Made by a program: the position numbers and the translations under genes
Source of the DNA: Shewanella colwelliana ATCC 39565
GTDB lineage: Bacteria; Pseudomonadota; Gammaproteobacteria; Enterobacterales; Shewanellaceae
Assembly: GCF_000518705.1 (NCBI RefSeq)
Contig: NZ_JAEC01000035.1
Location: 1-44,136, forward strand
Length of the DNA stretch: 44,136 nucleotides
Direction of reading: 5' to 3'
Notes under the pieces: model-generated
The model's database searches: none
The model's input: the letters and a program-made list of their open reading frames with translations, nothing else
What the model was told of the DNA's origin: nothing
Shown: one piece after another, positions 24,642 to 33,541 of the stretch
Numbering within the stretch: position 1 is the stretch's first letter
How the letters are laid out: every line of letters starts with the position of its first letter

Positions 24642-26654
24642 ATGAAGCTCAATCCCGGTCAAAATGATGCCGTACACTATGTTTCAGGTCCCTGCCTTGT
24701 ATTGGCGGGTGCCGGTAGTGGTAAGACGCGTGTGATCATCAATAAAATCGCATACTTGGTGCAAAAGTGTGGTTATCAGGCTCGCACTATTGCTGCCGTG
24801 ACCTTTACTAATAAAGCCGCTCGCGAGATGAAAGAGCGTGTGGCGCAGTCTATGGGACGTAAAGAAGCGCGTGGATTGTGGATTTCGACCTTCCATACCT
24901 TAGGTCTGGAGATCATAAAGCGTGAATACAAGGTGGTTGGACTCAAACCGGGTTTTTCACTGTTTGATGATCAAGACAGCTTGGCATTGCTCAAAGAGCT
25001 GACCGAAGATGAGTTAGATGGCGATAAAGATCTACTGCGTATGTTGATGACGGCTATCTCTAATTGGAAAGGTGATCTGGTCATCCCAGAACAAGCGAGA
25101 AAGATAGCTAAAGATGAGCAGGCACAGTTGTTCGCGCTTCTCTACCAGCGTTATGCACAGCACATGAAAGCCTATAATGCGCTGGATTTTGACGATCTAA
25201 TCCTGATTCCCACGCTGTTACTCAGGCACAATCAAGAGGTGAGGGAACGCTGGCAGAAGCGGATTCAATATCTGCTGGTGGATGAGTATCAAGACACCAA
25301 CACCAGTCAGTATGAGTTAGTTAAACTGCTGGTGGGTGAGCGTGCACGCTTTACCGTGGTGGGGGATGACGATCAATCGATTTACTCATGGCGCGGCGCT
25401 AAGCCTCAAAATTTGGTGCTATTAGGTAAAGATTTTCCCTCACTGAGATTGATTAAGCTGGAGCAGAACTATCGCTCTAGTCAGCGCATATTGCGCGCGG
25501 CGAACATTTTGATTGCCAACAACCCTCATGTATATGACAAATCGCTGTTTAGTGAACTAGCTTACGGTGAACCGCTAAGAGTATTAATGGCGGCCAACGA
25601 GGAGCAAGAGGCTGAGCGAGTGATTGCTGAGATGATTCGGCATAAGTTTATGGGTAAGACCCAGTATGGTGATTACGCCATCTTGTATCGGGGTAATCAT
25701 CAGTCTCGCTTGCTTGAACGCTCATTAATGACCAACCGTATTCCCTACAAGTTAAGTGGTGGTACCTCATTTTTTGGTCGTGCAGAGATTAAAGACATCA
25801 TGGCGTACCTGCGCCTGGTGGTAAACCCCGATGATGACAATGCGTTTTTGCGGGTGGTTAACTTGCCCAAGCGTGGTATTGGTCCTGCGACATTAGAGCG
25901 TTTAGGCAACTATGCTAATGAAAAACAGATCTCCATGTTTGAGGCCATTTTTCAATCTGAACTGAACCATCATTTGCCACCAGCGGCGATGGCATCCCTG
26001 TATAAGTTTGGTAAGTTTATTGTTGATACGGGTGAAGAGGCTAATCGAGGCGAGCCAGTTGAAGCGGTGAAACATCTGATTCGTAATATCAATTACGAAG
26101 ACTACCTCTATGAAACCAGTACCAGTGCCAAAGCAGCCGAGATGCGCATGAAAAATATCTCTGAGCTTTATCGTTGGGTAACGGAGATGCTACAAGGGGA
26201 TGATCTCGATGAGGGGATGACGCTGCCTGAAGTGGTCACGCGTTTGACCTTGCGGGACATGATGGAGCGCAACAGTGAGGATGAAGCCGGCGATCAGGTG
26301 CAATTAATGACCTTGCACGCCTCTAAGGGACTGGAGTTTCCTTACGTCTTTATGGTGGGCGTTGAAGAGCGTATCTTGCCGCATCAATCCAGCATTGATG
26401 AAGACAATGTCGAGGAGGAGCGCCGCCTCGCGTATGTTGGCATCACGCGAGCGCAAAAAGAGCTATGGTTTATGATCTGTCGTGAACGTCGTCAGTTTGG
26501 TGAAGTGATGCGCTGTGAGCCTAGTCGCTTCTTAATGGAACTACCGCAAGATGATCTGATTTGGGAGCATCGTAAACCCGCGCAGACTGAAGAGCAGCGA
26601 GTACAATCGGGCAAAAGCAACATTGCTAACTTGCGAGATATGTTTAAGAAATAG
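24642..26654 (+). CDS. rep: ATP-dependent DNA helicase Rep
   Basis: Superfamily 1A 3'-to-5' helicase that helps replication forks pass protein roadblocks. Walker A is AGAGSGKT at residues 22-29, with [14 protein letters not shown] next, Walker [11 protein letters not shown], motif [16 protein letters not shown], motif IV QNYRSS, and motifs V-VI in [16 protein letters not shown] and [17 protein letters not shown]. It has 670 residues against 673 in E. coli, and its closing [11 protein letters not shown] resembles the C-terminus of Rep rather than UvrD. It is convergent with the next gene, whose stop codon lies only 18 bases away. Confidence 0.97.
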   Translation: MKLNPGQNDAVHYVSGPCLVLAGAGSGKTRVIINKIAYLVQKCGYQARTIAAVTFTNKAAREMKERVAQSMGRKEARGLWISTFHTLGLEIIKREYKVVGLKPGFSLFDDQDSLALLKELTEDELDGDKDLLRMLMTAISNWKGDLVIPEQARKIAKDEQAQLFALLYQRYAQHMKAYNALDFDDLILIPTLLLRHNQEVRERWQKRIQYLLVDEYQDTNTSQYELVKLLVGERARFTVVGDDDQSIYSWRGAKPQNLVLLGKDFPSLRLIKLEQNYRSSQRILRAANILIANNPHVYDKSLFSELAYGEPLRVLMAANEEQEAERVIAEMIRHKFMGKTQYGDYAILYRGNHQSRLLERSLMTNRIPYKLSGGTSFFGRAEIKDIMAYLRLVVNPDDDNAFLRVVNLPKRGIGPATLERLGNYANEKQISMFEAIFQSELNHHLPPAAMASLYKFGKFIVDTGEEANRGEPVEAVKHLIRNINYEDYLYETSTSAKAAEMRMKNISELYRWVTEMLQGDDLDEGMTLPEVVTRLTLRDMMERNSEDEAGDQVQLMTLHASKGLEFPYVFMVGVEERILPHQSSIDEDNVEEERRLAYVGITRAQKELWFMICRERRQFGEVMRCEPSRFLMELPQDDLIWEHRKPAQTEEQRVQSGKSNIANLRDMFKK

Positions 26655-26672
26655 AGCATGTTAGATAACCGC

Positions 26673-29318
26673 TTAGGCGTAACGGTTTGTCTCGTGATGC
26701 TTGGGAGGCTCGAGTCTTGTGCTATCTAGCGTTTCACCTAATGCCTGACCTTGACCGAGTGAAAAGCCTAAGCTCGCTAACTGTTGTCGTTGCAGGTCAG
26801 TTTTTACCCCATCAACATACAGTTCGAGCTCTAATGCTTGGGCGCTAAGCTGGTGGGCCTTAAGCAGGTTTTTATGCTGAGGATGATTCAAGTGGCTGAT
26901 GTAGCTTGGATCGAGCTTTAGTCCGCTTAAGGGTAAAAAACTTAAACTGCTTAGGGCACAATGGGCGCTGCCATAGGCGCTGAGCCCAATATTGACGTTG
27001 AGTTTTTTTAGCGTATCAAATGCATTAATGTGGCTTTCACTGTCTTGTACAAACGCCTTTTCATCAAAAAAGGCCCAGATGTGATCACTTGGAAAAAAGC
27101 TCTGTTTTATTCGATTTTTTAATTTACGCACCGCATGTTTATGCTTGAGATGTTGACTGGAAATATTGAGGTGCACATGGGTGTCGGCATTCATGCTAAC
27201 ACTGAGTTTGTTGTAGTCGTCGTTGAGTTGCTCGATGAGATAAAGGTCGAGTTCTTTAAGTAAGTTACAGTGCTCGGCGATATTCGCCAGCTGTGCCTGT
27301 TTAATTTTGCCTAACTGAGTATGTTGCCAATACAGGCGTGGCTCAAGAGCAACCACTTTTTGGGAGTCTAGAGTCATAATGGGAAAGTACTGTAGCGCGA
27401 GGGCTTTTTTCTTGAGCGCTTCGCGCAACTCGATCTCTAAGGTGACATCGTATGCTTGCTGATGACTAGTGCTATCGTCAAATATCACATAGCAACCTTT
27501 ACCGTTGGACTTAGCTTGATACATAGCTGCATCGGCATCTTTAAGCAGTGACTCGCTGGTGTCGGTATTGTTTTTACCGCTAAAGGCGATGCCAATACTC
27601 GCGCCAGAGGTGAAACTCTGATTCGCTAACTGATAGGGAGTGGCTAACTCTCCTAAAATTCTTTCTGCTACTTCAATGGCATCATGGTTGTTATTAATCG
27701 AATCTAACAGAATGACAAACTCATCGCCGCCAATGCGTCCTAAGGTATCGTTTTCTCGGATACAAAGGTTTAATCTGCGCGCCGTTTCAATCAGGAATCG
27801 ATCCCCTTGGATATGACCTAAGGTATCGTTAATTAATTTGAAACGATCAAGGTCAATAAACAATAGTGCAAACCTGTCTGAGTCATGCCGCCTGACATGT
27901 TTAACGGCTTGAGCGAGTCGTTCTAAAAACATGGCGCGATTTGGCAAGCCAGTTAATGTGTCATGACTTGCATCGTGCACCAACTGTTGCTCCACCTTAC
28001 AACGCTGGGCAATCTCTTTTTCAAGGTCTTGATTTAGTGTGGCTAATGCACGAGTGCGTTCAACGACTTTCTCTTCTAACTGTTCATAGCTTTGCTGCAG
28101 TGATTGAGCTGATAGCTTACGTTCGATTGCAGAGGCGATATGCTGTGACACAAAGGTAAGCAGACCGAGATCTTTCTCTTGGTAGGTTTGGGAGTCGCTA
28201 AAACTATAAATGGTTAACGCTCCTCGAACGACGCCTTGAATAAACAGTGGAACACCAATCCATTGATAGATAGTTTCTGTGTAGTTGAGCTGTGGTGCTT
28301 TGGCGTATAGCAGCTTGTTCTGTATCAGTGATTTGATATCACCACTATCGAGTAATGAAGGACGCTTATGCTTTAAAATATACTCGGTTAAGCCATCAGC
28401 TAACGGACGGTTCTGAGGTTGACCAACGTTGAGCTGTGAGACGTAGAAAGGAAATTGCAAGTTGCGCCCTGTGTCATCGAGCAATGCGATATAACAGTTG
28501 TTTGCGGGCAGCAGATGACTAATGATTTGATGTAACTCCGCATAGAAAGTGCTGTCATCAAGATCTGCATTCGATAGTTCTGCTATTTCGAAAAGCGACT
28601 TCTGCAATTTCTCTGCTCGACGGCGCTCAGTGACTTCTCGTTGCAACTTATCGTAAGCCACGCTGAGCTCTTTAGTTCGGTACTCGATGGCTGCTTCTAG
28701 ATTGTGCTGATATTGAACGCGTTCAATAACCCCGGCAACATGTTGGCTGATGAAGGTCATCAGCTCCATTTCTATGTCACCATAGCAAATGGCTGGGTTG
28801 TAACTTTGAACCGCTAAAACCCCAATGGTTTGCTCACCACTAAAAATGGGCACACCTAACCATTGATGACAAGAGGAACCTCTGCTGACAATTTCGTTAT
28901 TGGCAATCAGTTGTTCATATTTTTCATTATCACAAAGGAGGGGGGTTTGATGCTTAAGCACATAACCTGTTAAGCCACTATGTAGGGTTTGAGAGATATC
29001 TTCGCTTGGATAGAGCTTGCTGGGGTGTTGATCTTTTTCATCAACGAAAAATGGTACATCGAGTCTATTGGTTTGCAGGTTCAGGATAGCGATGAAAAAA
29101 TTGTCAGCGGGCAACAGCTTATTGAGATTATTTTGAATGCCCGCGTAAAATTCGTCAGCGTGCTCAACACGTGCTGCTAGATTTGAGATATCTAACAGAG
29201 TATTTTGAATGATTTCTGAACGCTTGTATTTTCGAGCGAGGCTCTTTAAGCGTTTAATCCTTTTAAATAACCGACCAATTTCTCGTGGCGAGTATTGGTT
29301 TGTTTTTTCCCTAAACAT
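26673..29318 (-). CDS. GAF-GAF-GGDEF protein with a degenerate EAL domain
   Basis: A cytoplasmic 881-residue c-di-GMP signalling protein. Two GAF sensor domains (about residues 45-210 and 240-400) share the same layout, each with a QWLGVPIF or QWIGVPLF motif; coiled coils link the parts (SYEQLEEKVVERTRALATLN). The GGDEF domain (about 445-605) has an intact GGDEF and an RxxD inhibitory site (REND) nine residues before it, so it should be an active, feedback-inhibited diguanylate cyclase. The C-terminal EAL-like domain (about 630-870) is damaged. The EAL position reads EPR, the DDFG metal motif reads SAYG, and the later catalytic glutamate is aspartate (YVDGV), so it is probably inactive and may serve binding. 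It has no membrane segments. Convergent with rep, upstream of the tRNA cluster. Ligands of the GAF domains are unknown. Confidence 0.9.
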   Translation of the reverse strand: MFREKTNQYSPREIGRLFKRIKRLKSLARKYKRSEIIQNTLLDISNLAARVEHADEFYAGIQNNLNKLLPADNFFIAILNLQTNRLDVPFFVDEKDQHPSKLYPSEDISQTLHSGLTGYVLKHQTPLLCDNEKYEQLIANNEIVSRGSSCHQWLGVPIFSGEQTIGVLAVQSYNPAICYGDIEMELMTFISQHVAGVIERVQYQHNLEAAIEYRTKELSVAYDKLQREVTERRRAEKLQKSLFEIAELSNADLDDSTFYAELHQIISHLLPANNCYIALLDDTGRNLQFPFYVSQLNVGQPQNRPLADGLTEYILKHKRPSLLDSGDIKSLIQNKLLYAKAPQLNYTETIYQWIGVPLFIQGVVRGALTIYSFSDSQTYQEKDLGLLTFVSQHIASAIERKLSAQSLQQSYEQLEEKVVERTRALATLNQDLEKEIAQRCKVEQQLVHDASHDTLTGLPNRAMFLERLAQAVKHVRRHDSDRFALLFIDLDRFKLINDTLGHIQGDRFLIETARRLNLCIRENDTLGRIGGDEFVILLDSINNNHDAIEVAERILGELATPYQLANQSFTSGASIGIAFSGKNNTDTSESLLKDADAAMYQAKSNGKGCYVIFDDSTSHQQAYDVTLEIELREALKKKALALQYFPIMTLDSQKVVALEPRLYWQHTQLGKIKQAQLANIAEHCNLLKELDLYLIEQLNDDYNKLSVSMNADTHVHLNISSQHLKHKHAVRKLKNRIKQSFFPSDHIWAFFDEKAFVQDSESHINAFDTLKKLNVNIGLSAYGSAHCALSSLSFLPLSGLKLDPSYISHLNHPQHKNLLKAHQLSAQALELELYVDGVKTDLQRQQLASLGFSLGQGQALGETLDSTRLEPPKHHETNRYA

Positions 29319-29487
29319 GGCTCCGCCAATCGCTTAAATTTATTTTTATTGATTAGGTTTGAGGTAATAGCTATTGATAGCATAAAAAAGCACCATCACC
29401 AAGTCATAATTTTGACCCCAACACCATCGTAAAAGGCCTAAATCTGTTAAAAGTTGAGCAAACGCATAAAAAAAACCGTAATAGCTA

Positions 29488-29525
29488 TAGACGTGCCGTT
29501 AAATAATCCATACTATATGCGGCGC
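29488..29525 (+). promoter_or_regulatory. Promoter of the tRNA cluster
   Basis: TAGACG (29488-29493), a 17-base spacer and TACTAT (29511-29516), then a GC-rich GCGGCGC discriminator just before the expected start point. That discriminator is characteristic of stringently controlled stable-RNA promoters. It lies about 20 bases before the first tRNA. Confidence 0.6.
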
Positions 29526-29536
29526 TAACAAGGCAG

Positions 29537-29613
29537 GCACCCATAGCTCAGCTGGATAGAGCGCACCCCTCCGGAGGGTGAGGCCGAGGGTTCGAATCCT
29601 TCTGGGTGCACCA
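29537..29613 (+). tRNA. tRNA-Arg (anticodon CCG)
   Basis: A 77-base cloverleaf. Acceptor GCACCCA pairs with TGGGTGC; the anticodon arm CACCC-CTCCGGA-GGGTG has anticodon CCG, read as Arg codon CGG. The T arm contains GGTTCGAATCC, and CCA is encoded. First of a four-tRNA cluster. Confidence 0.96.
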
Positions 29614-29657
29614 GTTGGGTTTGAGGTTAAGTTAGCAGTAAGAAGATTAAAATCAGT

Positions 29658-29734
29658 GGTGATTGTAGCTCAGTTGGTAGAGCCCCGGATTGTGATTCCG
29701 GTTGTCGTGGGTTCAAGTCCCATCAGTCACCCCA
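29658..29734 (+). tRNA. tRNA-His (anticodon GTG)
   Basis: Acceptor GTGATTG pairs with CAGTCAC, with the extra 5' G (-1) of histidine tRNA opposite discriminator C. The anticodon arm CCGGA-TTGTGAT-TCCGG has anticodon GTG. The T arm contains GGTTCAAGTCC, and CCA is encoded. Confidence 0.96.
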
Positions 29735-29749
29735 CTTCTTCTTAATATT

Positions 29750-29826
<77 letters not shown>

Positions 29827-29884
29827 CATTATAAAGTAGCGAGCAATGCTCGGTATTTGTAAGTTAAGTAAGATTAAAGATTTT

Positions 29885-29961
<77 letters not shown>

Positions 29962-29967
29962 CTTTCG

Positions 29968-29999
29968 AAAAGCCTTCTGAGAAATCAGAAGGCTTTTTT
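29968..29999 (+). terminator. Terminator of the tRNA cluster
   Basis: AAAAGCCTTCTGA (29968-29980), loop GAAA, TCAGAAGGCTTTT (29985-29997) and more T: thirteen perfect pairs immediately after the last tRNA. Confidence 0.95.
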
Positions 30000-30059
30000 C
30001 GTTTTAGCATTTTGAATGATTCAGCCAGCTGATCTATTCGATGACTGAGTCTTCTGGTC

Positions 30060-30119
30060 AGCGGATTTAGGGGTAGCGGATTGAGAGGTAGCGGATTGAG
30101 GGGTAGCGGGTCAAAGCGT
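30060..30119. repeat. 15-bp tandem repeats, three and a part
   Basis: Units at 30060-30074 (AGCGGATTTAGGGGT), 30075-30089 (AGCGGATTGAGAGGT) and 30090-30104 (AGCGGATTGAGGGGT) differ by one to two bases. A fourth unit starting AGCGGGTC at 30105 decays. They sit between the two copies of the tRNA terminator. No coding role is visible. Confidence 0.85.
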
Positions 30120-30202
30120 CAGAGATTCGAATCCTCACGCTTTTCATTGCCGACTACTTTCGAAAGCCTTCTGAAAAATCAGCAGGCTTTTTTCGTTTTG
30201 GC
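30110..30202 (+). pseudogene. Decayed copy of the tRNA-Pro 3' end plus its terminator
   Basis: CAGAGATTCGAATCCTC (30120-30136) matches the tRNA-Pro T arm with one mismatch. After a short disrupted stretch, 30149-30202 matches the sequence from the tRNA-Pro 3' end (CCGACCACTTTCG) through the terminator with few changes. The 5' half of the tRNA is missing. The copied terminator stem (30163-30174 with 30179-30190) has one mismatch and still has a T-run. It is a scar of duplication, or of a departed element at the tRNA 3' end. With the tandem repeats, it accounts for most of the 315-base gap between the tRNAs and the LapD-type gene. Confidence 0.8.
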
Positions 30203-30230
30203 CCCCACCAATGAGTATCGTAGACAATAA

Positions 30231-30255
30231 AAAAGCTGCCGTAAGGCAGCCTTTT
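30231..30255. terminator. Terminator of the bpf operon
   Basis: GCTGCC (30235-30240), loop GTAA, GGCAGC (30245-30250), with A-run on one side and T-run on the other, so it works leftward after bpfD and possibly rightward. It starts about 20 bases after the bpfD stop codon. Confidence 0.85.
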
Positions 30256-30276
30256 TATGCTGATAGGTGTTATTGA

Positions 30277-32196
30277 CTACTCAACGGGCTCTGGTGGATA
30301 GATAAAGCCCATATAGGCATTGGTCTTCAATGGCTCGAAACGTGCCAGCTGTGGCTGTTCCTGAATCCCTGTGACAATGATTTGGATATCCAGGCCTCTA
30401 GCAACGTTAACCAGTGCGCGACATAATTCACTGCTGTGCTCACTTTCATCATAAAAGGCGAAAGACTGATCCAATTTGACGTAACTCGGTCTGAGAGTTT
30501 GCAAGTAGGCCATTGAGCCAAATTGACGCCCAAAGTGGTCAATACCAAAGTGTGCCCCATTGTCTCGAATGATATGGCAAAGTGCTTCGCACGACTCAGG
30601 GTCACTGTATACCCCAGCTTCAGGGATATCGAAGACGATACGTTTTGCCAAGCGATGGTTGCGTAAGAAATGATTAAGCCACTCGTGGAACTTCTTGTCA
30701 CTTAAACTATGGAACGTTAAGTTAATAGCGACAGGCTCATGATTTCTATCAAGTAACCCGCTATCAGCAATAGTTTCGATGAGGCACCGGTCGAGCAGAG
30801 AGCCTAAAGATAGCAACTCCACATAAGGCATAAATTGCCCCGCATGGATCTCTTTGCCAGCGATTTCTAATTTACAATAAAGTTCGCGCTGTACTATCTC
30901 GTCACGCTCTGTGAGATAAACCGGTTGCCATTTAAATTGAAAGTTCTTGTTTTTGATCGCTGAGCTTAAGTGCTCTCGCCACTGCTCTCTGGTGTAAAGC
31001 TGTTTTTCGTTACTTTCAAACCAGTGGAACACCTTATCATCGGCGATAGCTTTTTGTAGTGCATTATCGGTTTGCGCCAAAATCTGTGACACATTCATGT
31101 CGTCAGTACGCTGGGCGATACCAATATAAAACTGCTCATTAGGCTTACAACCAGCCTTAGATATCTCCTGATTCACCGTTCTAATAAGTGTATGTAAGTA
31201 TTTACTGCATACTTCTTGCTCACCACTGGTTATAAGGAAGGCAAACTCATAGGCGGCAATTCGTGCGATAACAGAAGGCGCAATTTCGTCGAGTTGCTCT
31301 TTCATTTTTTCAGAGAGTAAGCGAATAGTTTCATCGCGAACTTGGTAGCCATACTTGCCATGAACATCTTCGAGCCAATCAAACTTAGCCATCATTAACG
31401 AGCCATTATTGGGCTCACCTAACCAGCTATTGAGACGGCCCATCATATACTGACGATTGGGGAGTGCTGAGACTTGGTCGACAAGGTTTTTCTTTCTTAA
31501 CTCGGAGACCTCTTCATCTAGGGAGCTAAAAATCTGTTTAAGTTGGTGTGACATGCTATTGAAAGCAGAAACCACTGATTTAAGTTCAGAGGTTTTAGGT
31601 AAGGCCATATCTGGTCCGAATTTTCGGTGGGCGATATCTGTGGCATGTTCGGCGATGTCGTGTAAGGGTTTAAGGATCCAAGTTAACCCAAAGCGGGCCA
31701 GCATGATCGCGATTAAAAAAAGTATCGATATCATGATGATGGCGTTTGTCAGTGAGCGCCATAATTCATGGTAACCAAATCCTGGGTGAGCGGTGATTTC
31801 TAAATTCGCCAGCTGAATCCAACCTGAGGTAATAGTGCTCTCTCGTTTGATGGTCTTAAAGAAACCTAAATCAATAAACCACTGCGGTACACCATCAATT
31901 TTAAGGTCGTTTTCCCAAACTTGTTGTTTTCCATCGACCAACCAGGTGAGCTTTACTTGCTGATAGTAGCCACCTTCAAAGATGACATTGATCAGGGTTT
32001 CAGCACCCACGATATCACCGGCTTCGAGGTCGGGTACTAGCATAATGCCCAGGCTGTTGCTGGTGTTGTTAAGATCCGATTCCATCTGCTTACTTAAGAA
32101 ACTCTGTGTCTCAGTAAATTGCACATAGGCTAGGCTCATAACGACTACGAGAAACAAGCCGAACAGCAGTGAGTATATCTGTCGAAACAGTGTCAT
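30277..32196 (-). CDS. bpfD: LapD-type c-di-GMP receptor of the adhesin system
   Basis: Inner-membrane receptor of 639 residues matching LapD of Pseudomonas and BpfD of Shewanella. Two membrane segments (about residues 7-27 and 150-175) flank the periplasmic LapD_MoxY_N output domain (with GGYYQQVKLTWLVDG). A HAMP domain and signalling helix follow, then degenerate GGDEF and EAL domains. The GGDEF site reads AAYEF and the EAL motif is gone (ELYCKLEIAG), so the protein should bind c-di-GMP rather than make or cut it. The EAL fold otherwise persists, with YVKLDQSF and FGIDHFGRQFGS. In the family, c-di-GMP binding lets the periplasmic domain capture the LapG protease. It lies 8 bases downstream of bpfG and is the last gene of the operon. 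Confidence 0.93.
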   Translation of the reverse strand: MTLFRQIYSLLFGLFLVVVMSLAYVQFTETQSFLSKQMESDLNNTSNSLGIMLVPDLEAGDIVGAETLINVIFEGGYYQQVKLTWLVDGKQQVWENDLKIDGVPQWFIDLGFFKTIKRESTITSGWIQLANLEITAHPGFGYHELWRSLTNAIIMISILFLIAIMLARFGLTWILKPLHDIAEHATDIAHRKFGPDMALPKTSELKSVVSAFNSMSHQLKQIFSSLDEEVSELRKKNLVDQVSALPNRQYMMGRLNSWLGEPNNGSLMMAKFDWLEDVHGKYGYQVRDETIRLLSEKMKEQLDEIAPSVIARIAAYEFAFLITSGEQEVCSKYLHTLIRTVNQEISKAGCKPNEQFYIGIAQRTDDMNVSQILAQTDNALQKAIADDKVFHWFESNEKQLYTREQWREHLSSAIKNKNFQFKWQPVYLTERDEIVQRELYCKLEIAGKEIHAGQFMPYVELLSLGSLLDRCLIETIADSGLLDRNHEPVAINLTFHSLSDKKFHEWLNHFLRNHRLAKRIVFDIPEAGVYSDPESCEALCHIIRDNGAHFGIDHFGRQFGSMAYLQTLRPSYVKLDQSFAFYDESEHSSELCRALVNVARGLDIQIIVTGIQEQPQLARFEPLKTNAYMGFIYPPEPVE

Positions 32197-32204
32197 TGTT
32201 CTAG

Positions 32205-32912
32205 CTACTCCAATCTTAATTTGGGCATTCTGAGTCTCTCAACACCCAATCTGTGTTTAAGGTCATTCCATTTTTCAAGACGAGAAGATGAACCTGCCAG
32301 TACACCGCGTCCTTTCTCTTTGTTTAACCACAGCTGTCGACCATTAAAACTGTAAACAGGAATGAGATCTTTTCTTTGTGTTGCGGGCTTTATTTGTCGA
32401 TCTAAGTTGTCCAGTACCAAGGGGATTGAACCTGGTGTTTCATAGTAGGCTAACACCATATGGTATTGATTGACTGAGGTCGCTTTGACCATAGTGATCC
32501 GCAACTTCTCATCGGGTATGCCCAGTTGTAGTAGAGTGAAGTATTTAGCGATAGAGAAATCTTCACAATCACCACCATTTACGCCGATAAACTCCATAGG
32601 GCTAGCCCAATAATTACTATCACCCCAGAGTTTGATGTCATCGATAAATCGAAAAAGATTGAAAAAATTGTTTACCTTAACAATCTTCTCTTGCTCGCTA
32701 AGACCTTTTGACTCTTCAAGCACCTTGAACCAAGCATTAACTCTTTTTCCAGCACGCTCACCATATCTTGCCTCTAATGTAGAGGTGATATGGTTAACGT
32801 CGAGTTTTTGAGTCGGAGAAGCGTAAAGGCAAGAGATACCAAAAGTCACTGCCACAATGCTAAAGTGGCAGACCTTTTGATAATGCTTATGCCTGCGGTG
32901 TTTAGCGCTCAT
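32205..32912 (-). CDS. bpfG: LapG-type periplasmic adhesin protease
   Basis: Calcium-dependent transglutaminase-like cysteine protease (BTLCP family) that cuts the N-terminal region of the surface adhesin and frees it from the cell. The catalytic triad is visible as Cys116 (GGDCEDFS), His151 (QYHMVLAY) and Asp168 (LVLDNLD). The acidic residues next to Cys116 match the calcium-binding site of LapG. An N-terminal basic and hydrophobic segment (about residues 12-30, ending LYAS) is a plausible signal peptide. It has 235 residues, normal for the family. It lies between the OmpA-like lipoprotein gene and bpfD. The cleavage site in the adhesin lies outside this window. Confidence 0.93.
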   Translation of the reverse strand: MSAKHRRHKHYQKVCHFSIVAVTFGISCLYASPTQKLDVNHITSTLEARYGERAGKRVNAWFKVLEESKGLSEQEKIVKVNNFFNLFRFIDDIKLWGDSNYWASPMEFIGVNGGDCEDFSIAKYFTLLQLGIPDEKLRITMVKATSVNQYHMVLAYYETPGSIPLVLDNLDRQIKPATQRKDLIPVYSFNGRQLWLNKEKGRGVLAGSSSRLEKWNDLKHRLGVERLRMPKLRLE

Positions 32913-32935
32913 CTTCCCCGACTTTTAACGACGTA

Positions 32936-33541
32936 TTATTTAACTTCTTCATCTACCGTATAGATATGCCATTTCATATCTGCGGTCGTATCTTCGCCTG
33001 TGACTTCTGCAATAACACGTCTGTTGCGTGTGTGAGCCATCTGCGTATGCGTTGGATCAACCGGTCTGTCATAGCTGTAGCCGATAGCGGTTAATCGATC
33101 TGCTTCAATACCAAAGCGCTCTGATAACGTTGATATTACAGCGTTAGCGCGGTTTTGAGATAGTGCTAAATTGTGATCATAAGAACCCGTTTTACTACAG
33201 TGGCCTTCAATGGTCACTTTAGTGTTTGGGTACTCTCGCATAAATGTAGCGATAGTTTCTACCTGATCATAATATTGCGGATCGATATAGTAAGAGTCGT
33301 TAGCGAAAAGAATCTTGAGTTCTTGTCGCTCATTAATGGGTTTTATTTTACCGCAGCCATAGTTATCAATGGTTGCTCCCATGACGGTATCGTTGCATCG
33401 TTCACGAGCGACAATGACGCCATCTTTATCGTTATCATTGAGATCGAATACTTGGTTGGTTGGTGTGTCCATATTTACGGTATCACGCATAGAACAACCA
33501 CCAATAAGTGCGATACTGAGTATAATTAATAGGGCTTTCAT
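32936..33541 (-). CDS. OmpA-like outer-membrane lipoprotein
   Basis: A 201-residue lipoprotein. The lipobox LIGGC places the lipidated cysteine at residue 16. A short DxDxDG-like calcium-binding segment (DLNDNDKDGVIVARERC, about residues 33-49) resembles thrombospondin type 3 repeats. An OmpA C-terminal peptidoglycan-binding domain follows (about 70-180), with TIEGHCSKTGSYDHNLALSQ and NRRVIAEV. Its ATG overlaps the stop codon of the TolC-like gene by one base (TAATG), so the two are coupled. A gene of this kind sits at the same place in the Shewanella bpf locus. It may tie the secretion channel to the cell wall; that is inference. Confidence 0.88.
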   Translation of the reverse strand: MKALLIILSIALIGGCSMRDTVNMDTPTNQVFDLNDNDKDGVIVARERCNDTVMGATIDNYGCGKIKPINERQELKILFANDSYYIDPQYYDQVETIATFMREYPNTKVTIEGHCSKTGSYDHNLALSQNRANAVISTLSERFGIEADRLTAIGYSYDRPVDPTHTQMAHTRNRRVIAEVTGEDTTADMKWHIYTVDEEVK

